This document shows, one piece after another, positions 37,091 through 46,750 of a stretch of DNA of 64,000 nucleotides. The stretch comes from Polaribacter butkevichii. Lineage in GTDB: Bacteria > Bacteroidota > Bacteroidia > Flavobacteriales > Flavobacteriaceae. Numbering within the stretch: the first letter of the stretch is position 1; each line of letters starts with the position of its first letter. The notes beneath the pieces are model-generated. The model did not search any database. It was not told the origin of the DNA and was given only the letters and a program-made list of their open reading frames with translations. The stretch lies in contig NZ_CP150661.1 of NCBI RefSeq assembly GCF_038024105.1, positions 1,879,001-1,943,000 of the forward strand, read 5' to 3'. Position numbers and translations under genes: made by a program.

Positions 37091-37915
37091 ATGCAACAGA
37101 TTATCTATTTTTTTCAGAAGTTTAAGTATTTTCTGTTTTTTTTATTGTTAGAGCTCATTGCGCTAACATTTACTTTTAATAACCTTAATTTTCATAAGAG
37201 TAAATTTGTAAACTCTGCAAATAATATTACAGGTGGGCTTTACACTACTCTAGCTAACTCTACAGAATACCTAGGGTTAAAGACTGAAAATGAATTTTTA
37301 TCGATAGAAAATACAAAGCTTAAAAATCAATTAGAAAAAAATAAATTGTTTTTTTCTAAGGATTCTATGATTGTAGATTCTTCTAAATACCATCAAAAAT
37401 ACACTTATACCCAAGCAAAAATCATCAATAACAACTATTCGAAATCTTTTAATTTTTTAACCATTAATAAAGGTAAAAATCAAAAAATAGACAAAGAAAT
37501 GGCTGTAATAAATAGCAGAGGTGTTATTGGTATAACAGAAAATACTTCTAATAATTACACAAGAATTCAATCTATTTTAAATAAGAATAGTAAAATTAAT
37601 GCCCGCTTAAAAAACAGTAATTACTTTGGAACTTTAGGATGGGACGGTAGTAATTATAGAACTGTACAACTTTCTGACATACCAAGACAAGCTCCATTAA
37701 AAATAGGAGACACCATAGAAACCGATGGTAAATCTACAATTTTTCCAGAAGGAATACCTATTGGAACCATTTCTAAAATAAACCACGGTAATACCGCAGA
37801 CAACAAAGTAGACGTACAACTTTTTAACGACATGAGTAATCTTGGTTATGTTTATATCATTAGAAATTTAGATAAAGAAGAAATACAATCTTTAGAAAAC
37901 ACAAGTAATGAATAA
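37091..37915 (+). CDS. mreC: Rod-shape-determining protein MreC
   Basis: 274 residues. One N-terminal membrane helix (about 14-31), a coiled coil (about 65-95, LSIENTKLKNQLEKNK) and two periplasmic beta domains with VINSRGVIGITE and DIPRQAPLKIGDTIETDGKSTIFPEGIPIG (key words GD-T-G-FP-GIP-G, the MreC hallmark). It links MreB to PBP2 in the elongasome. The 3' end overlaps mreD by 8 bases. Confidence 0.96.
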   Translation: MQQIIYFFQKFKYFLFFLLLELIALTFTFNNLNFHKSKFVNSANNITGGLYTTLANSTEYLGLKTENEFLSIENTKLKNQLEKNKLFFSKDSMIVDSSKYHQKYTYTQAKIINNNYSKSFNFLTINKGKNQKIDKEMAVINSRGVIGITENTSNNYTRIQSILNKNSKINARLKNSNYFGTLGWDGSNYRTVQLSDIPRQAPLKIGDTIETDGKSTIFPEGIPIGTISKINHGNTADNKVDVQLFNDMSNLGYVYIIRNLDKEEIQSLENTSNE

Positions 37916-38411
37916 AAGTATTAATCAAATTTTCTTTTTTTTATTCTTGCTGTTTTTGCAAGTTTTAGTCTTAAATAACATTAATTTTTTAGGTTACATA
38001 AACCCATATTTATATATAGCATTTGTATTTCTATACCCCGTAAAGGAAGAAAGATTTACTTTCTTATTCGTTTCTTTTCTACTAGGGTTATTTGTTGATT
38101 TCTTCTCAGATTCAGGAGGAATACATGCATTTGCAACGTTGTTTATCGCTTATATCAGATTATTTTTTATAAGAGTTTATTTTAGAAAAATGCCTGCAGA
38201 TTACCCTTTCTTTACTTTAAAATCAGAATCTTTTGGTAAAGTTTTTAACTATGTAGTAACTTTAACAATAATTCATCACCTTATCTATTTTTCTTTTGCT
38301 AATTTTAGCTTTCTAAATTTATCAATGGTTTTTTTTAATACATTATATTCTAGTGTATTTACTTTGATATTATTTTTTATAGGAACCTATATTTTTACCA
38401 AAGACGAATAA
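37908..38411 (+). CDS. mreD: Rod-shape-determining protein MreD
   Basis: 167 residues, very hydrophobic, five or six membrane helices. Assignment rests on position between mreC and mrdA, size and the GLFVDFFSDSGGIHAFATL segment, which is usual for Bacteroidota MreD. It overlaps mreC by 8 bases and mrdA by one base, indicating tight translational coupling. Confidence 0.92.
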   Translation: MNKSINQIFFFLFLLFLQVLVLNNINFLGYINPYLYIAFVFLYPVKEERFTFLFVSFLLGLFVDFFSDSGGIHAFATLFIAYIRLFFIRVYFRKMPADYPFFTLKSESFGKVFNYVVTLTIIHHLIYFSFANFSFLNLSMVFFNTLYSSVFTLILFFIGTYIFTKDE

Positions 38412-40297
38412 TGAAGAGAAGTTTTTTACTCTATTTTTTAATTACACTTATTGGTATCATTTTTATTGGAAGACTTTTTCAACTTCAAATAATTAGAGGT
38501 GATAGCTATGACCCAATACACAATTCTGCTGTAAAAATCGAGTACAATTATCCAGAAAGAGGTTATGTATACGACAGAAACGGAAAGCTATTAGTTGCAA
38601 ACCAACTTTCTTACGATGTTATGGTACAACCCAACCAAGTTAAACCTTTAGACACCATAGAGTTTTGTAACCTATTAAAAATAGACAAAGAGGACTTCTT
38701 AAAAAGGTTTCATAAAGCAAATAATTACGCCTCTTATTTGCCTTCTGTTTTTTTAAAACAATTAGCAAAAGAAGATTTTGCTTTTCTTCAAGAAAAATTA
38801 CATAAATACACCGGTTTCTTTATTCAAAAAAGAATTATTAGAAAATATCCAATAAATGCAGCTGCAAATGTATTAGGGTATATTGGTGAAGTAAATGAAA
38901 CGTTAGCAAAAGAAAATCCTTATTATCAACCAGGAGAATTAATTGGAAAAGATGGAATTGAAAGACAGTATGAAGATTATCTTAGGGGAAATAAAGGAAA
39001 AAAATACCTTCAAAGAAACAATTTAAATAGAGTTACTGGATCTTATTTAGATGGTAAATATGACACATTACCTCAAAACGGAAAAGACCTTACTTTAACT
39101 TTAGACATAGAATTACAACGTTATGCACAAAAATTAATGAAAGGAAAAAGAGGTGGTATAGTTGCTATAGAACCTGCTACCGGAGAAATTTTAGCTTTGG
39201 TAACAGCTCCCTCATACAACCCTAATATGTTAGTTGGTAGAAAACGATCTAAAAACTCAATACTACTTTTTAACGACACCATTAGCAAACCCTCATACGA
39301 TAGAGGCTTATTGGCTACCTATGCACCTGGATCTCCTTTTAAAATGATGAATGCCTTAATAGGTCTTCAAGAACGTGTTATTACAGAAGAAACGGGTTTT
39401 AAATGTTATCATGGTTTTAAATACGGAAACAGAGCTGGTGCTTTTATGGGCTGCCATTGCGGAATTGTAGGAAGACCCATAAAACTAAAAACAGCTATTG
39501 CAAAATCTTGTAACACTTACTTTTCTAACACGTATAAAAGAATTGTAGAAAAAGACAACAACCCATCAGAAGGATTAGATACCTGGAAAAAACACATTAG
39601 CAGTTTTGGTTTGGGTAATTATTTAGGCTACGACTTACCGGCAGGAAGCCCAGGTTTAATACCGAGTGGGAAATATTATGATGGTGTCTATAAATACCAT
39701 TGGAATGGATCTACAACAATATCAAATGCAATAGGACAAGGTGAAGTACTAACAACTCCTATTCAATTAGCTAATTTTACCGCTGCAATTGCCAACAAAG
39801 GCTATTTTTACACACCACATGTATTAAAAGAAGTGAATAAGAAACCTATAAAAGATTCTACATATACCGTTGCAAAACACACAACCATAGACAAAAAATA
39901 TTTTACTCCGGTTATTGAAGCAATGCATGAAGTTTTTAAAACAGGTACAGGAAAATACAACCAAGTAGAAGGTATTGAAATTTGTGGAAAAACAGGTACT
40001 GCAGAAAACTTTATAAGAATTGATGGTCAAAAAATTCAACTTCCAGATCATTCTATATTAGTTGCTTTTGCACCAAAAGAAAACCCTAAAATTGCTTTGG
40101 CTATTTTTGTAGAAAACGGAGGTTACGGTTCTACTATAGCGGCTCCTATTACCAGTCTACTCATTGAAAAATATTTAACTGGTAAAATTTCTAAAGCAGA
40201 CAAACATAGAGAGCAACGCATGTTAAACTTAAGTTTAGAAGATATTTACGCCAAGATAAATCAAAAACCAAAAGACATTGCGACAGGAACGGAATAA
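38411..40297 (+). CDS. mrdA: Penicillin-binding protein 2 (transpeptidase of elongation)
   Basis: 628 residues. One membrane anchor (about 5-24), a PBP dimerisation domain (about 45-215) and a transpeptidase domain with Ser308-x-x-Lys311 (GSPFKM), SCN in AKSCNTYF and the KTG triad in CGKTGTAEN. It cross-links peptidoglycan during lateral growth with RodA. Starts in the last base of the mreD stop and overlaps the rodA start by 20 bases. Confidence 0.97.
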   Translation: MKRSFLLYFLITLIGIIFIGRLFQLQIIRGDSYDPIHNSAVKIEYNYPERGYVYDRNGKLLVANQLSYDVMVQPNQVKPLDTIEFCNLLKIDKEDFLKRFHKANNYASYLPSVFLKQLAKEDFAFLQEKLHKYTGFFIQKRIIRKYPINAAANVLGYIGEVNETLAKENPYYQPGELIGKDGIERQYEDYLRGNKGKKYLQRNNLNRVTGSYLDGKYDTLPQNGKDLTLTLDIELQRYAQKLMKGKRGGIVAIEPATGEILALVTAPSYNPNMLVGRKRSKNSILLFNDTISKPSYDRGLLATYAPGSPFKMMNALIGLQERVITEETGFKCYHGFKYGNRAGAFMGCHCGIVGRPIKLKTAIAKSCNTYFSNTYKRIVEKDNNPSEGLDTWKKHISSFGLGNYLGYDLPAGSPGLIPSGKYYDGVYKYHWNGSTTISNAIGQGEVLTTPIQLANFTAAIANKGYFYTPHVLKEVNKKPIKDSTYTVAKHTTIDKKYFTPVIEAMHEVFKTGTGKYNQVEGIEICGKTGTAENFIRIDGQKIQLPDHSILVAFAPKENPKIALAIFVENGGYGSTIAAPITSLLIEKYLTGKISKADKHREQRMLNLSLEDIYAKINQKPKDIATGTE

Positions 40298-41558
40298 CAT
40301 TTTTGCAGAAATCGATTGGATTTTAGTTTTTTTATTCACCATACTTGTTGGTTTTGGATGGATGAATATATATGCTGCGTCAAAAACAGAAGAAAATCAT
40401 CAGATATTAGATTTTTCAACAAAATACGGAAAACAAATTCTTTGGATAACCTTAAGCGTACCACTAATTGTTATCATCCTTTTTTTTAATTCAAAATTTT
40501 ACGAAAAATACTCTAGTATACTCTACATCATCTCATTAATAATATTAATTCTTCTATTTCCACTAGGAAAAGAAATAAATGGTGCAAAATCTTGGTTTAG
40601 CTTTGGAGGCATGAGTTTACAGCCCTCTGAGTTTGTAAAAGCCTTTACTGCCCTTGCCGTTGCCAAACTATTAAGTGATAGACAATACAATTTAGGATTA
40701 ATTAAAAACCAAATAAAGGCTTTTATAATTATTTTTACACCTGCACTTTTAATTACTTTACAACCAGATGCAGGTTCTGCTTTAATTTATCTAGCCTTCT
40801 TTTTTGTTTTAAACAGAGAAGGATTAACACTTAACTACATCATTTTTGGATCGTTATTTATACTCCTTTTTATTTTAACCATTTTATATGGATATCTTTC
40901 TGTTTTATTGTTCTTGTTTATTTTAATTACAATGGCAGTTATTTATGCTGTTTATAAAGGTGGTAAAAGATTTCTCCGTTTTAATTGGCACAAAGTTTTA
41001 GCCATATATGTAATTACAACTCTTTTTACATTTGGAACTGACTTTGCGTACAATAATATCTTTAAACAACACCATAGAGATCGTTTTGAAGTATTATTAG
41101 GCTTAAAAACAGACAAAACCAATATCGGTTATAATTCTTATCAATCTGAATTAACAATTAGTTCTGGAGGATGGGCAGGTAAAGGTTTTTTAAGAGGAGA
41201 TATTACAAAAGGAGATTTTGTGCCCGAACAACACACCGATTATATTTTTAGTACTGTTGGTGAAGAATGGGGTTTTTTAGGCAGCAGTCTTGTTATTATT
41301 TTATTTATGTTGATGATGTATAGAATAATTTACCTATCAGAAACTCATAATAATAAATTTGGACGAATATACGGCTACAGTGTTGCCTCCATTCTCTTTT
41401 TTCATGTTATAGTAAATATAGGGATGGTTATAGGCTTATTACCAACAGTTGGTATTCCGCTACCATTTTTCAGCTACGGAGGGTCTTCTCTGTGGGGGTT
41501 TACAATCTTACTATTTATCTTTATTAGATTAGATGCACATAAAAACTACGATTGGTAA
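40278..41558 (+). CDS. rodA: Peptidoglycan polymerase RodA
   Basis: 426 residues, about ten membrane helices, SEDS family glycosyltransferase that pairs with PBP2. Motifs: KSWFSFGGMSLQPSEFVK, the TLQPDAGSALIY segment, EQHTDYIFSTVGEEWGF and IGLLPTVGIPLPFFSYGGSS. The start is taken as TTG at 40278, inside mrdA, because MRQERNNIFAEIDWILV has the normal Bacteroidota RodA beginning and no in-frame ATG is close. Last gene of the cell-shape operon; a hairpin follows. Confidence 0.95.
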   Translation: MRQERNNIFAEIDWILVFLFTILVGFGWMNIYAASKTEENHQILDFSTKYGKQILWITLSVPLIVIILFFNSKFYEKYSSILYIISLIILILLFPLGKEINGAKSWFSFGGMSLQPSEFVKAFTALAVAKLLSDRQYNLGLIKNQIKAFIIIFTPALLITLQPDAGSALIYLAFFFVLNREGLTLNYIIFGSLFILLFILTILYGYLSVLLFLFILITMAVIYAVYKGGKRFLRFNWHKVLAIYVITTLFTFGTDFAYNNIFKQHHRDRFEVLLGLKTDKTNIGYNSYQSELTISSGGWAGKGFLRGDITKGDFVPEQHTDYIFSTVGEEWGFLGSSLVIILFMLMMYRIIYLSETHNNKFGRIYGYSVASILFFHVIVNIGMVIGLLPTVGIPLPFFSYGGSSLWGFTILLFIFIRLDAHKNYDW

Positions 41559-41592
41559 AAGAGAGCCTTATTTATTAAGATGTCTCTTTAAT
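41557..41592 (+). terminator. Terminator after rodA
   Basis: A 7-8 bp stem (AAAAGAGA at 41557-41564 with TCTCTTT at 41583-41589) followed by a T-rich stretch. Moderate strength. Confidence 0.5.
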
Positions 41593-41706
41593 TTTGTTTT
41601 TATATCAATAAACTATATTCAAAAGAAAAGATTACCACAACTTTTTGACTTGATCCCTTGATCCCTTGAGTCCCAAAAATATTAAAATATTAATTCTTAA
41701 AAACAA
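41593..41706. other. Non-coding stretch between rodA and tRNA-Val
   Basis: No gene is visible. A short tandem repeat with three copies of a TTGA(T/G)(C/T)CC-like unit lies at about 41651-41676. The rest is AT-rich. Confidence 0.4.
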
Positions 41707-41736
41707 AAAATCCTTTACATAAATGTAAAGGATTTT
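41707..41736 (-). terminator. Terminator behind tRNA-Val
   Basis: A perfect 14-bp inverted repeat (41707-41720 with 41723-41736) ends in A/T runs, directly downstream of the minus-strand tRNA. Confidence 0.8.
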
Positions 41737-41740
41737 ACTT

Positions 41741-41818
41741 TGGTGGGCAATGAGGGATTCGAACCCCCGACCCTCTCGGTGTAAACGAGATGCTCTGAAC
41801 CAACTGAGCTAATTGCCC
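41741..41818 (-). tRNA. tRNA-Val (anticodon TAC)
   Basis: On the minus strand the acceptor arm GGGCAAT pairs with ATTGCCC, then A as discriminator and an encoded CCA (41741-41743). D-arm TTAGCTCAGTTGGTTCAGAGC, anticodon stem CTCGT/ACGAG-like around TTTACAC with anticodon TAC, and T-arm GGGGGTTCGAATCCC are all present. 78 bases with CCA. It reads GUA, and by wobble other valine codons. Confidence 0.97.
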
Positions 41819-41878
41819 TAAAGCGGTTGCAAATATAGTATAGATTTTAGATATACCAAATAAAAAAACAAACTTTCT

Positions 41879-43087
41879 TCAAATAATTTCTGCCACCACA
41901 AAAGTACTTCCGCCAACATAGATGATATCTTCCTGATTAGCTTCTAGTAATGCTTTTTTATAAGCAATTTCTACTGAAGAATATTTTTCTCCTATCAAAC
42001 CAAAATCTTTCGATTTTTCTTGTAAAACAGCCTCACACATACCTCTGGGAATGTTTGGCTTGCAAAAATAATACGCTGCTTCTTTTGGAAAAAGTGGTAA
42101 AACCTCTTCTAACTTCTTATCAGAAACTACTCCTAAAACAAAATGTATTTTTTTAAAGGATTCTTTTTTTAATTGATTAAGCACAATACTTAATCCGTCT
42201 TTATTATGTGCCGTATCACAAATTACTTTTGGGTTCTCTTGTAAAATCTGCCATCTACCTTTTAGATTGGTGTTTTTTACAACATTCAGCAACCCTTTTT
42301 CAATATTTTCTGTAGATATAGAAAAACCAGTTAACTTCTTAATAGCAGCAACGGCTGTTTTTGTGTTTTTTTGCTGATAATCTCCCAACAAATCCGTCTT
42401 ATAGCTTTTATTATCATCCGAAGCAAAATAAATAGGCGCATTGCATTCATCCGCTTTAGCGATAAAAACACTTTTTACGGCTTCTTGCTCTTCCCCTATT
42501 ATAACAGGAATCTTACTCTTAATAATACCTGCCTTTTCAAAAGCTATTTCAGGCAACGTTTCTCCTAAAAATTGTGTGTGATCTAAACCTATATTGGTAA
42601 TTACAGAAACTTCTGGGGTAATAATATTTGTAGAATCTAATCTTCCTCCTAAACCAACTTCAACAATAGCAATATCTATTTTTTCTTCAGCAAAATAATC
42701 AAAAGCCAAACCCACCGTCATTTCAAAAAAAGACAGTCTTTGTTTTTCTAAAAAGTCTTTATGTTGTTCTATAAAGGATGAAACTTTCTTTTCGGAAACT
42801 TCGACTCCATTAATTTTAATTCTTTCGGTAAAGTTTTTTAAATGAGGAGATGTATACAAGCCCACTTTATAACCGGCTTCTTGCAAAATAGAAGCTAACA
42901 TATGGCTTGTAGACCCTTTACCATTGGTACCACCAACGTGAATTGATTTAAACTTTTTTTCTGGAAAATTTAATTCTTTAGAAAGTACTAAAGTATTGGT
43001 TAAGTCTTTTTTGAATGCTGTTTTACCTTCTCTTTGGTACATCGGTAATTGTGCAAACATCCAATCTAATGTTTGTTGATAATTCAT
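41879..43087 (-). CDS. folC: Folylpolyglutamate / dihydrofolate synthase
   Basis: 402 residues, Mur-ligase fold. ATP loop HVGGTNGKGSTSHML (about 51-65), LYTSPHLKNFTERIKING, VEVGLGGRLDSTNII and the C-terminal CDTAHNKDGL are all typical. Adds glutamate to dihydropteroate and folates in the cytoplasm. It is 17 bp behind tonB on the same strand, so it is probably the last gene of the exbB-exbD-tonB-folC unit, an arrangement of unrelated functions. Confidence 0.95.
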   Translation of the reverse strand: MNYQQTLDWMFAQLPMYQREGKTAFKKDLTNTLVLSKELNFPEKKFKSIHVGGTNGKGSTSHMLASILQEAGYKVGLYTSPHLKNFTERIKINGVEVSEKKVSSFIEQHKDFLEKQRLSFFEMTVGLAFDYFAEEKIDIAIVEVGLGGRLDSTNIITPEVSVITNIGLDHTQFLGETLPEIAFEKAGIIKSKIPVIIGEEQEAVKSVFIAKADECNAPIYFASDDNKSYKTDLLGDYQQKNTKTAVAAIKKLTGFSISTENIEKGLLNVVKNTNLKGRWQILQENPKVICDTAHNKDGLSIVLNQLKKESFKKIHFVLGVVSDKKLEEVLPLFPKEAAYYFCKPNIPRGMCEAVLQEKSKDFGLIGEKYSSVEIAYKKALLEANQEDIIYVGGSTFVVAEII

Positions 43088-43104
43088 ACGACAAAAATAC
43101 GTGA

Positions 43105-43992
43105 TTATTTAGACAAAGAAAACTTATAAATAATAGTTCCTACTTGGTTTGCAGGTGCTTTTTCATCTGGATTCCATTTGGTTCTTAAGGCTGCTTCTTT
43201 TGCTGCTTTTAGTAGACAAGAAGCCGTATTTGTACTTCCTTTATAACCTGGTTTTGCAAAAATTACTTTTCCGTTTTTACCTACCTGAATCTGTACAACA
43301 ACCGTACCTTCTTCTTGACAATCGGGTTGTACTTTTGGCTTAGAAAGTGCTTTTCTACCCGCTAAGTTATAATCGCCACCAGAACCACTTCCTGTATTTC
43401 CATAATATTTAGAGGAGCTTGGATCTCCATCTACTTTTCCCTTTACTCCGGGTTTGTCATCATCTCCTTCTCCCTGAGGCTTTCCGTCGGAAGCATTCCC
43501 GTTTAATAAATTATTTAAAGCGTCTTGGGTTGCTTTTGATGGTTTCGGTTTTGGCTTCTCTTTAGGAATTTCTTTTTTAACCTCTTCTTTTACTAGTTTT
43601 TTAACTTCCTTCTTTTTTTCTACAATCTTTTTAACAGGTTCTTTTTTTACCTCTTTTACTTTTTCTACAACAGGTACATCTTTAACTGTTTCTTCTGTTA
43701 TAAGATCTTCTTTAACAATTTCTTTCGGCGTTTCTTTTACTTCTTCTTCAACAACTTCCTCTTCTACAACCTTTTGTTCTTCTACTTCTTTTGGGGCAGA
43801 AATTTTCTTAGTATCCTCCACAGGTTTACCGCTTCCTACCTCTGAAGTTCCAAAATTAATTGCCACTCCATATTCTTCTGGCGGGTCTAAATAATGCATT
43901 CCGTAGTTAAAAATCCCGAAGATTAAAAGCAGCAGAATAACCGCTGTAATTACAGCAGATTTACGTTTGTATGTGGTATCTAATATTTGCAT
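43105..43992 (-). CDS. tonB: Energy transducer TonB
   Basis: 295 residues. One N-terminal membrane helix (about 16-34), then a long periplasmic linker (about 60-150) rich in valine, glutamate, lysine and proline (KEVKKEPVKKIVEKKKE), then a glycine-rich bridge and a C-terminal domain with CQEEGTVVVQIQVGKNGKVIFAKPGYKGS. It transmits the proton-motive force from ExbBD to TonB-dependent outer-membrane receptors. Located 21 bp behind exbD. Confidence 0.94.
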   Translation of the reverse strand: MQILDTTYKRKSAVITAVILLLLIFGIFNYGMHYLDPPEEYGVAINFGTSEVGSGKPVEDTKKISAPKEVEEQKVVEEEVVEEEVKETPKEIVKEDLITEETVKDVPVVEKVKEVKKEPVKKIVEKKKEVKKLVKEEVKKEIPKEKPKPKPSKATQDALNNLLNGNASDGKPQGEGDDDKPGVKGKVDGDPSSSKYYGNTGSGSGGDYNLAGRKALSKPKVQPDCQEEGTVVVQIQVGKNGKVIFAKPGYKGSTNTASCLLKAAKEAALRTKWNPDEKAPANQVGTIIYKFSLSK

Positions 43993-44013
43993 TTATATTG
44001 TGTGCTAGAAAAC

Positions 44014-44406
44014 TTATTTCCCTTTTACAGCCAAAATCATTTTTAATTTGTTCTTATTAGCAATGTCAATTACTTGCATTACATTTTTATAAGGCACATC
44101 TTTATCCCCTCTAATTATAATGGTTTTCTTTTTATCTGCACCAACACTTTTTAATATTTCATTTTCTAAATTAGAGGCACTTACTTTTGTTTTATCTATA
44201 TAAAACAAAGATTCACTTGTTATAGATACTGCCACAGATTTGTTATTTTCTGTTTTACCACCTGCTTTTGGCAACAAAACATCAATAGCACTTACTGTTA
44301 CTAAAGTTGATGTAAGCATAAAAAATATCAACAATAAAAAAACAATATCTGTCATTGACGACATATTGAATGTTGGGTCTACTTTATTTCTTCCTCGTAA
44401 ATTCAT
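44014..44406 (-). CDS. exbD: Biopolymer transport protein ExbD
   Basis: 130 residues. One membrane helix (about 17-38) preceded by the conserved aspartate in FNMSSMTDIVFLLLIFFML, which is the proton-carrying residue of ExbD/TolR, and a small periplasmic domain (about 50-130). Works with ExbB as the proton-driven stator for TonB. It lies between exbB (88 bp) and tonB (21 bp). Confidence 0.94.
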   Translation of the reverse strand: MNLRGRNKVDPTFNMSSMTDIVFLLLIFFMLTSTLVTVSAIDVLLPKAGGKTENNKSVAVSITSESLFYIDKTKVSASNLENEILKSVGADKKKTIIIRGDKDVPYKNVMQVIDIANKNKLKMILAVKGK

Positions 44407-44494
44407 ACTTTGTATTCAAAATTTAAAATTCAATATTCAAAAAATTAAGGTTCATTGTAAAACTTTAAACCAGAAATTTTAAACCTTGAGCTTT

Positions 44495-45184
44495 TTATAC
44501 TGGTTCGTTTAATAAATCTAAAAACTCAACAGATTTTGCCTCCATTTGATACACTACCTTGTCTGTTCTTACCACTAAGTGATTGTATGTAATATACGCT
44601 ATAATACCTACTATTAAACCAGCAACGGTAGTTGTCATTGCGGTATACAAACCATCAGAAAGTAATTTTATATCTATTTGACCGCCTGCATTTGCAATTT
44701 CATGTATCGCTACAATCATACCTATTACAGTTCCTAAAAAACCAATCATTGGAGCTGCACCTGCAATAGTTGCCAAAACGCTCACATTTTTTTCTAGTTG
44801 ATAAACTTCTAGCTTCCCTGCTGTTTCAATGGCTTTATTTATATCATCTAAAGGCTTTCCTATTCTAGAAATTCCTTTACCAATTAACCTTGCTGTTGGT
44901 GTATTCTTACTTTTACAAAGTGCATCTGCAGATTCTAATTTTCCGTTAGAAACAAAATCTTTAATTTGATTCATAAAGTTTTCATCTATTTTTGATGCCG
45001 CTTTTATTGCAAAAAAGCGTTCAAAATAAATATATATACCAACAGTTAACAATACAAATAGAATTGCTATTATTATTTGGCCTCCTAAGCCACCATCCAT
45101 AATTAAGTTATAGATAGAAAGCGTTTTTTCTTCTGAAACAGCTTCTTCTAAAATTTCTTTATTCTCTTGAAAAAATGACAACAT
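44495..45184 (-). CDS. exbB: MotA/TolQ/ExbB proton channel protein
   Basis: 229 residues, three membrane helices (about 32-52, 140-165, 180-205). Conserved ATIAGAAPMIGFLGTVIGMI and the following LYTAMTTTVAGLIVGIIAYITYN mark the ExbB/TolQ family. The partner genes exbD and tonB follow on the same strand, which favours ExbB over TolQ. Confidence 0.95.
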   Translation of the reverse strand: MLSFFQENKEILEEAVSEEKTLSIYNLIMDGGLGGQIIIAILFVLLTVGIYIYFERFFAIKAASKIDENFMNQIKDFVSNGKLESADALCKSKNTPTARLIGKGISRIGKPLDDINKAIETAGKLEVYQLEKNVSVLATIAGAAPMIGFLGTVIGMIVAIHEIANAGGQIDIKLLSDGLYTAMTTTVAGLIVGIIAYITYNHLVVRTDKVVYQMEAKSVEFLDLLNEPV

Positions 45185-45276
45185 TTAATTCTCTTTTTAA
45201 GTTCTAATTAAGTAACGACTATTCCTTTTTTAAATTGTTTCAATAGAAAAGAATAGATTTTTCTTTATATCAAAAA

Positions 45277-45312
45277 AAATGCCATTCTGTATGAAAACAA
45301 AATGACATTTCT
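45277..45312 (-). terminator. Terminator after nhaD
   Basis: On the minus strand AAATGTCATT (45301-45310) pairs with AATGGCATTT (45277-45286) with one wobble pair, then a U-run. It separates nhaD from exbB. Confidence 0.7.
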
Positions 45313-45330
45313 ATATTTATTTTTTATCAA

Positions 45331-46728
45331 TTAAAAAAGTGTTCTTGTAATCATAAAAGTAGCTGAACCTACTAAAAACCCAGTTAACGCTAACCAAGAT
45401 ATTTTTTTAAAGTACCAGAAAAAATCTATTTTTTCCATTCCCATTGCCACAACTCCTGCAGCAGAACCAATAATTAACATAGATCCTCCTGTACCTGCAG
45501 AAAATGCAATAAAGTGCCATAATTCATTATCTATTGGCTCAGAAAACATACCTAAACTAGCAGCTACTAAAGGCACATTATCTATCACTGCAGAGCCTAC
45601 ACCTAATAACAATACTACTAAATCAGATACACCTGTAACACCTGGCACATGTATTTCTGTTCCCATCATTGGCACTGTATCTTGTAATGTTGATGCAAAA
45701 TCATATAAAATACCTAAAGACTCTAACGCTGCAACTGCCATTAATATACCTAAGAAAAATAAAATACTTGGCATTTCTATCTTAGACAAAGAATGATGTA
45801 CAGGACTATGGTGCGCACCTGCTTCTGCTTCATTATCATAATCTGTTAAAGAGAATTTAGATCTACTATAAATTTCTGCAAAAGTAGCAACAACTGCTAA
45901 AGACAACATCATACCAACATAAGGAGGTAAGTGAGTTATGGTTTTAAAAATTGGCACAAAAACAATAGCACCTAATCCTAAATATAACATTCTTGCACTA
46001 TGCTGACTTTTTGGTTTATCTACTTCTTCCTCAAAATCTATTTCACCTTTAAAGGCTGGTAAAAAAGAGGCAATAAAAGTTGGTACTGCCATACATAAAA
46101 ATGATGGTAACAATAAATATTCTACTAATTTTAAGGTAGTTACTTTTTTACCAATCCAAAGCATTGTTGTAGTAACATCTCCAATAGGAGACCAAGCACC
46201 ACCTGCATTTGCAGCAATAATAATTAAACCTGCAAACCAAATTCTTTCATCTCTATTTTTAACAATTTTCTGTAAAATAGAAATTAATACAATTGTAGCA
46301 GTTAAGTTATCTATAATTGCAGATAAAACAAAAGCAAGGATAGAAAAAATCCATAAAATTTTAGACTTCTTTTTGGTCTTTACATAAGTTTTTATTGTAG
46401 AAAAACCATCGAAATAATCAATAATTTCTACAATTGTCATAGCTCCTAAAAGGAAAACTAAAATTTCGGCTGTTTTACCTAAGTGATGTAATAAGGTTTC
46501 TTCTACCATGTGTAATTTTTCTACATGATCAAAAGAAGCAAATCCATCTACCAAACTATGTTTACTAGAGTCAAACCATTGTGTAAAATTATCTACCCCA
46601 AGTGCTACTAATGCCCAACAAAACGCCATCATTATTAAGGCTGGGATTAATTTATCTAATTTTAAATTATGCTCTAAGGTAATGGCTAAATACCCCATTA
46701 CAAATACAATAATAATTACTGACTCCAT
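45331..46728 (-). CDS. nhaD: Sodium:proton antiporter NhaD
   Basis: 465 residues with about eleven to thirteen membrane helices. Conserved NhaD/ArsB-like stretches include DNLTATIVLISILQKIV, IIAANAGGAWSPIGDVTTTMLW and VIDNVPLVAASLGMF; both DN pairs are membrane charge sites. Expels sodium in exchange for protons, fitting a marine lifestyle. It lies 22 bp behind the amino-acid dehydrogenase gene and is likely cotranscribed with it. Confidence 0.94.
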   Translation of the reverse strand: MESVIIIVFVMGYLAITLEHNLKLDKLIPALIMMAFCWALVALGVDNFTQWFDSSKHSLVDGFASFDHVEKLHMVEETLLHHLGKTAEILVFLLGAMTIVEIIDYFDGFSTIKTYVKTKKKSKILWIFSILAFVLSAIIDNLTATIVLISILQKIVKNRDERIWFAGLIIIAANAGGAWSPIGDVTTTMLWIGKKVTTLKLVEYLLLPSFLCMAVPTFIASFLPAFKGEIDFEEEVDKPKSQHSARMLYLGLGAIVFVPIFKTITHLPPYVGMMLSLAVVATFAEIYSRSKFSLTDYDNEAEAGAHHSPVHHSLSKIEMPSILFFLGILMAVAALESLGILYDFASTLQDTVPMMGTEIHVPGVTGVSDLVVLLLGVGSAVIDNVPLVAASLGMFSEPIDNELWHFIAFSAGTGGSMLIIGSAAGVVAMGMEKIDFFWYFKKISWLALTGFLVGSATFMITRTLF

Positions 46729-46750
46729 TTTAGTTACTTGTTTATTTAAT

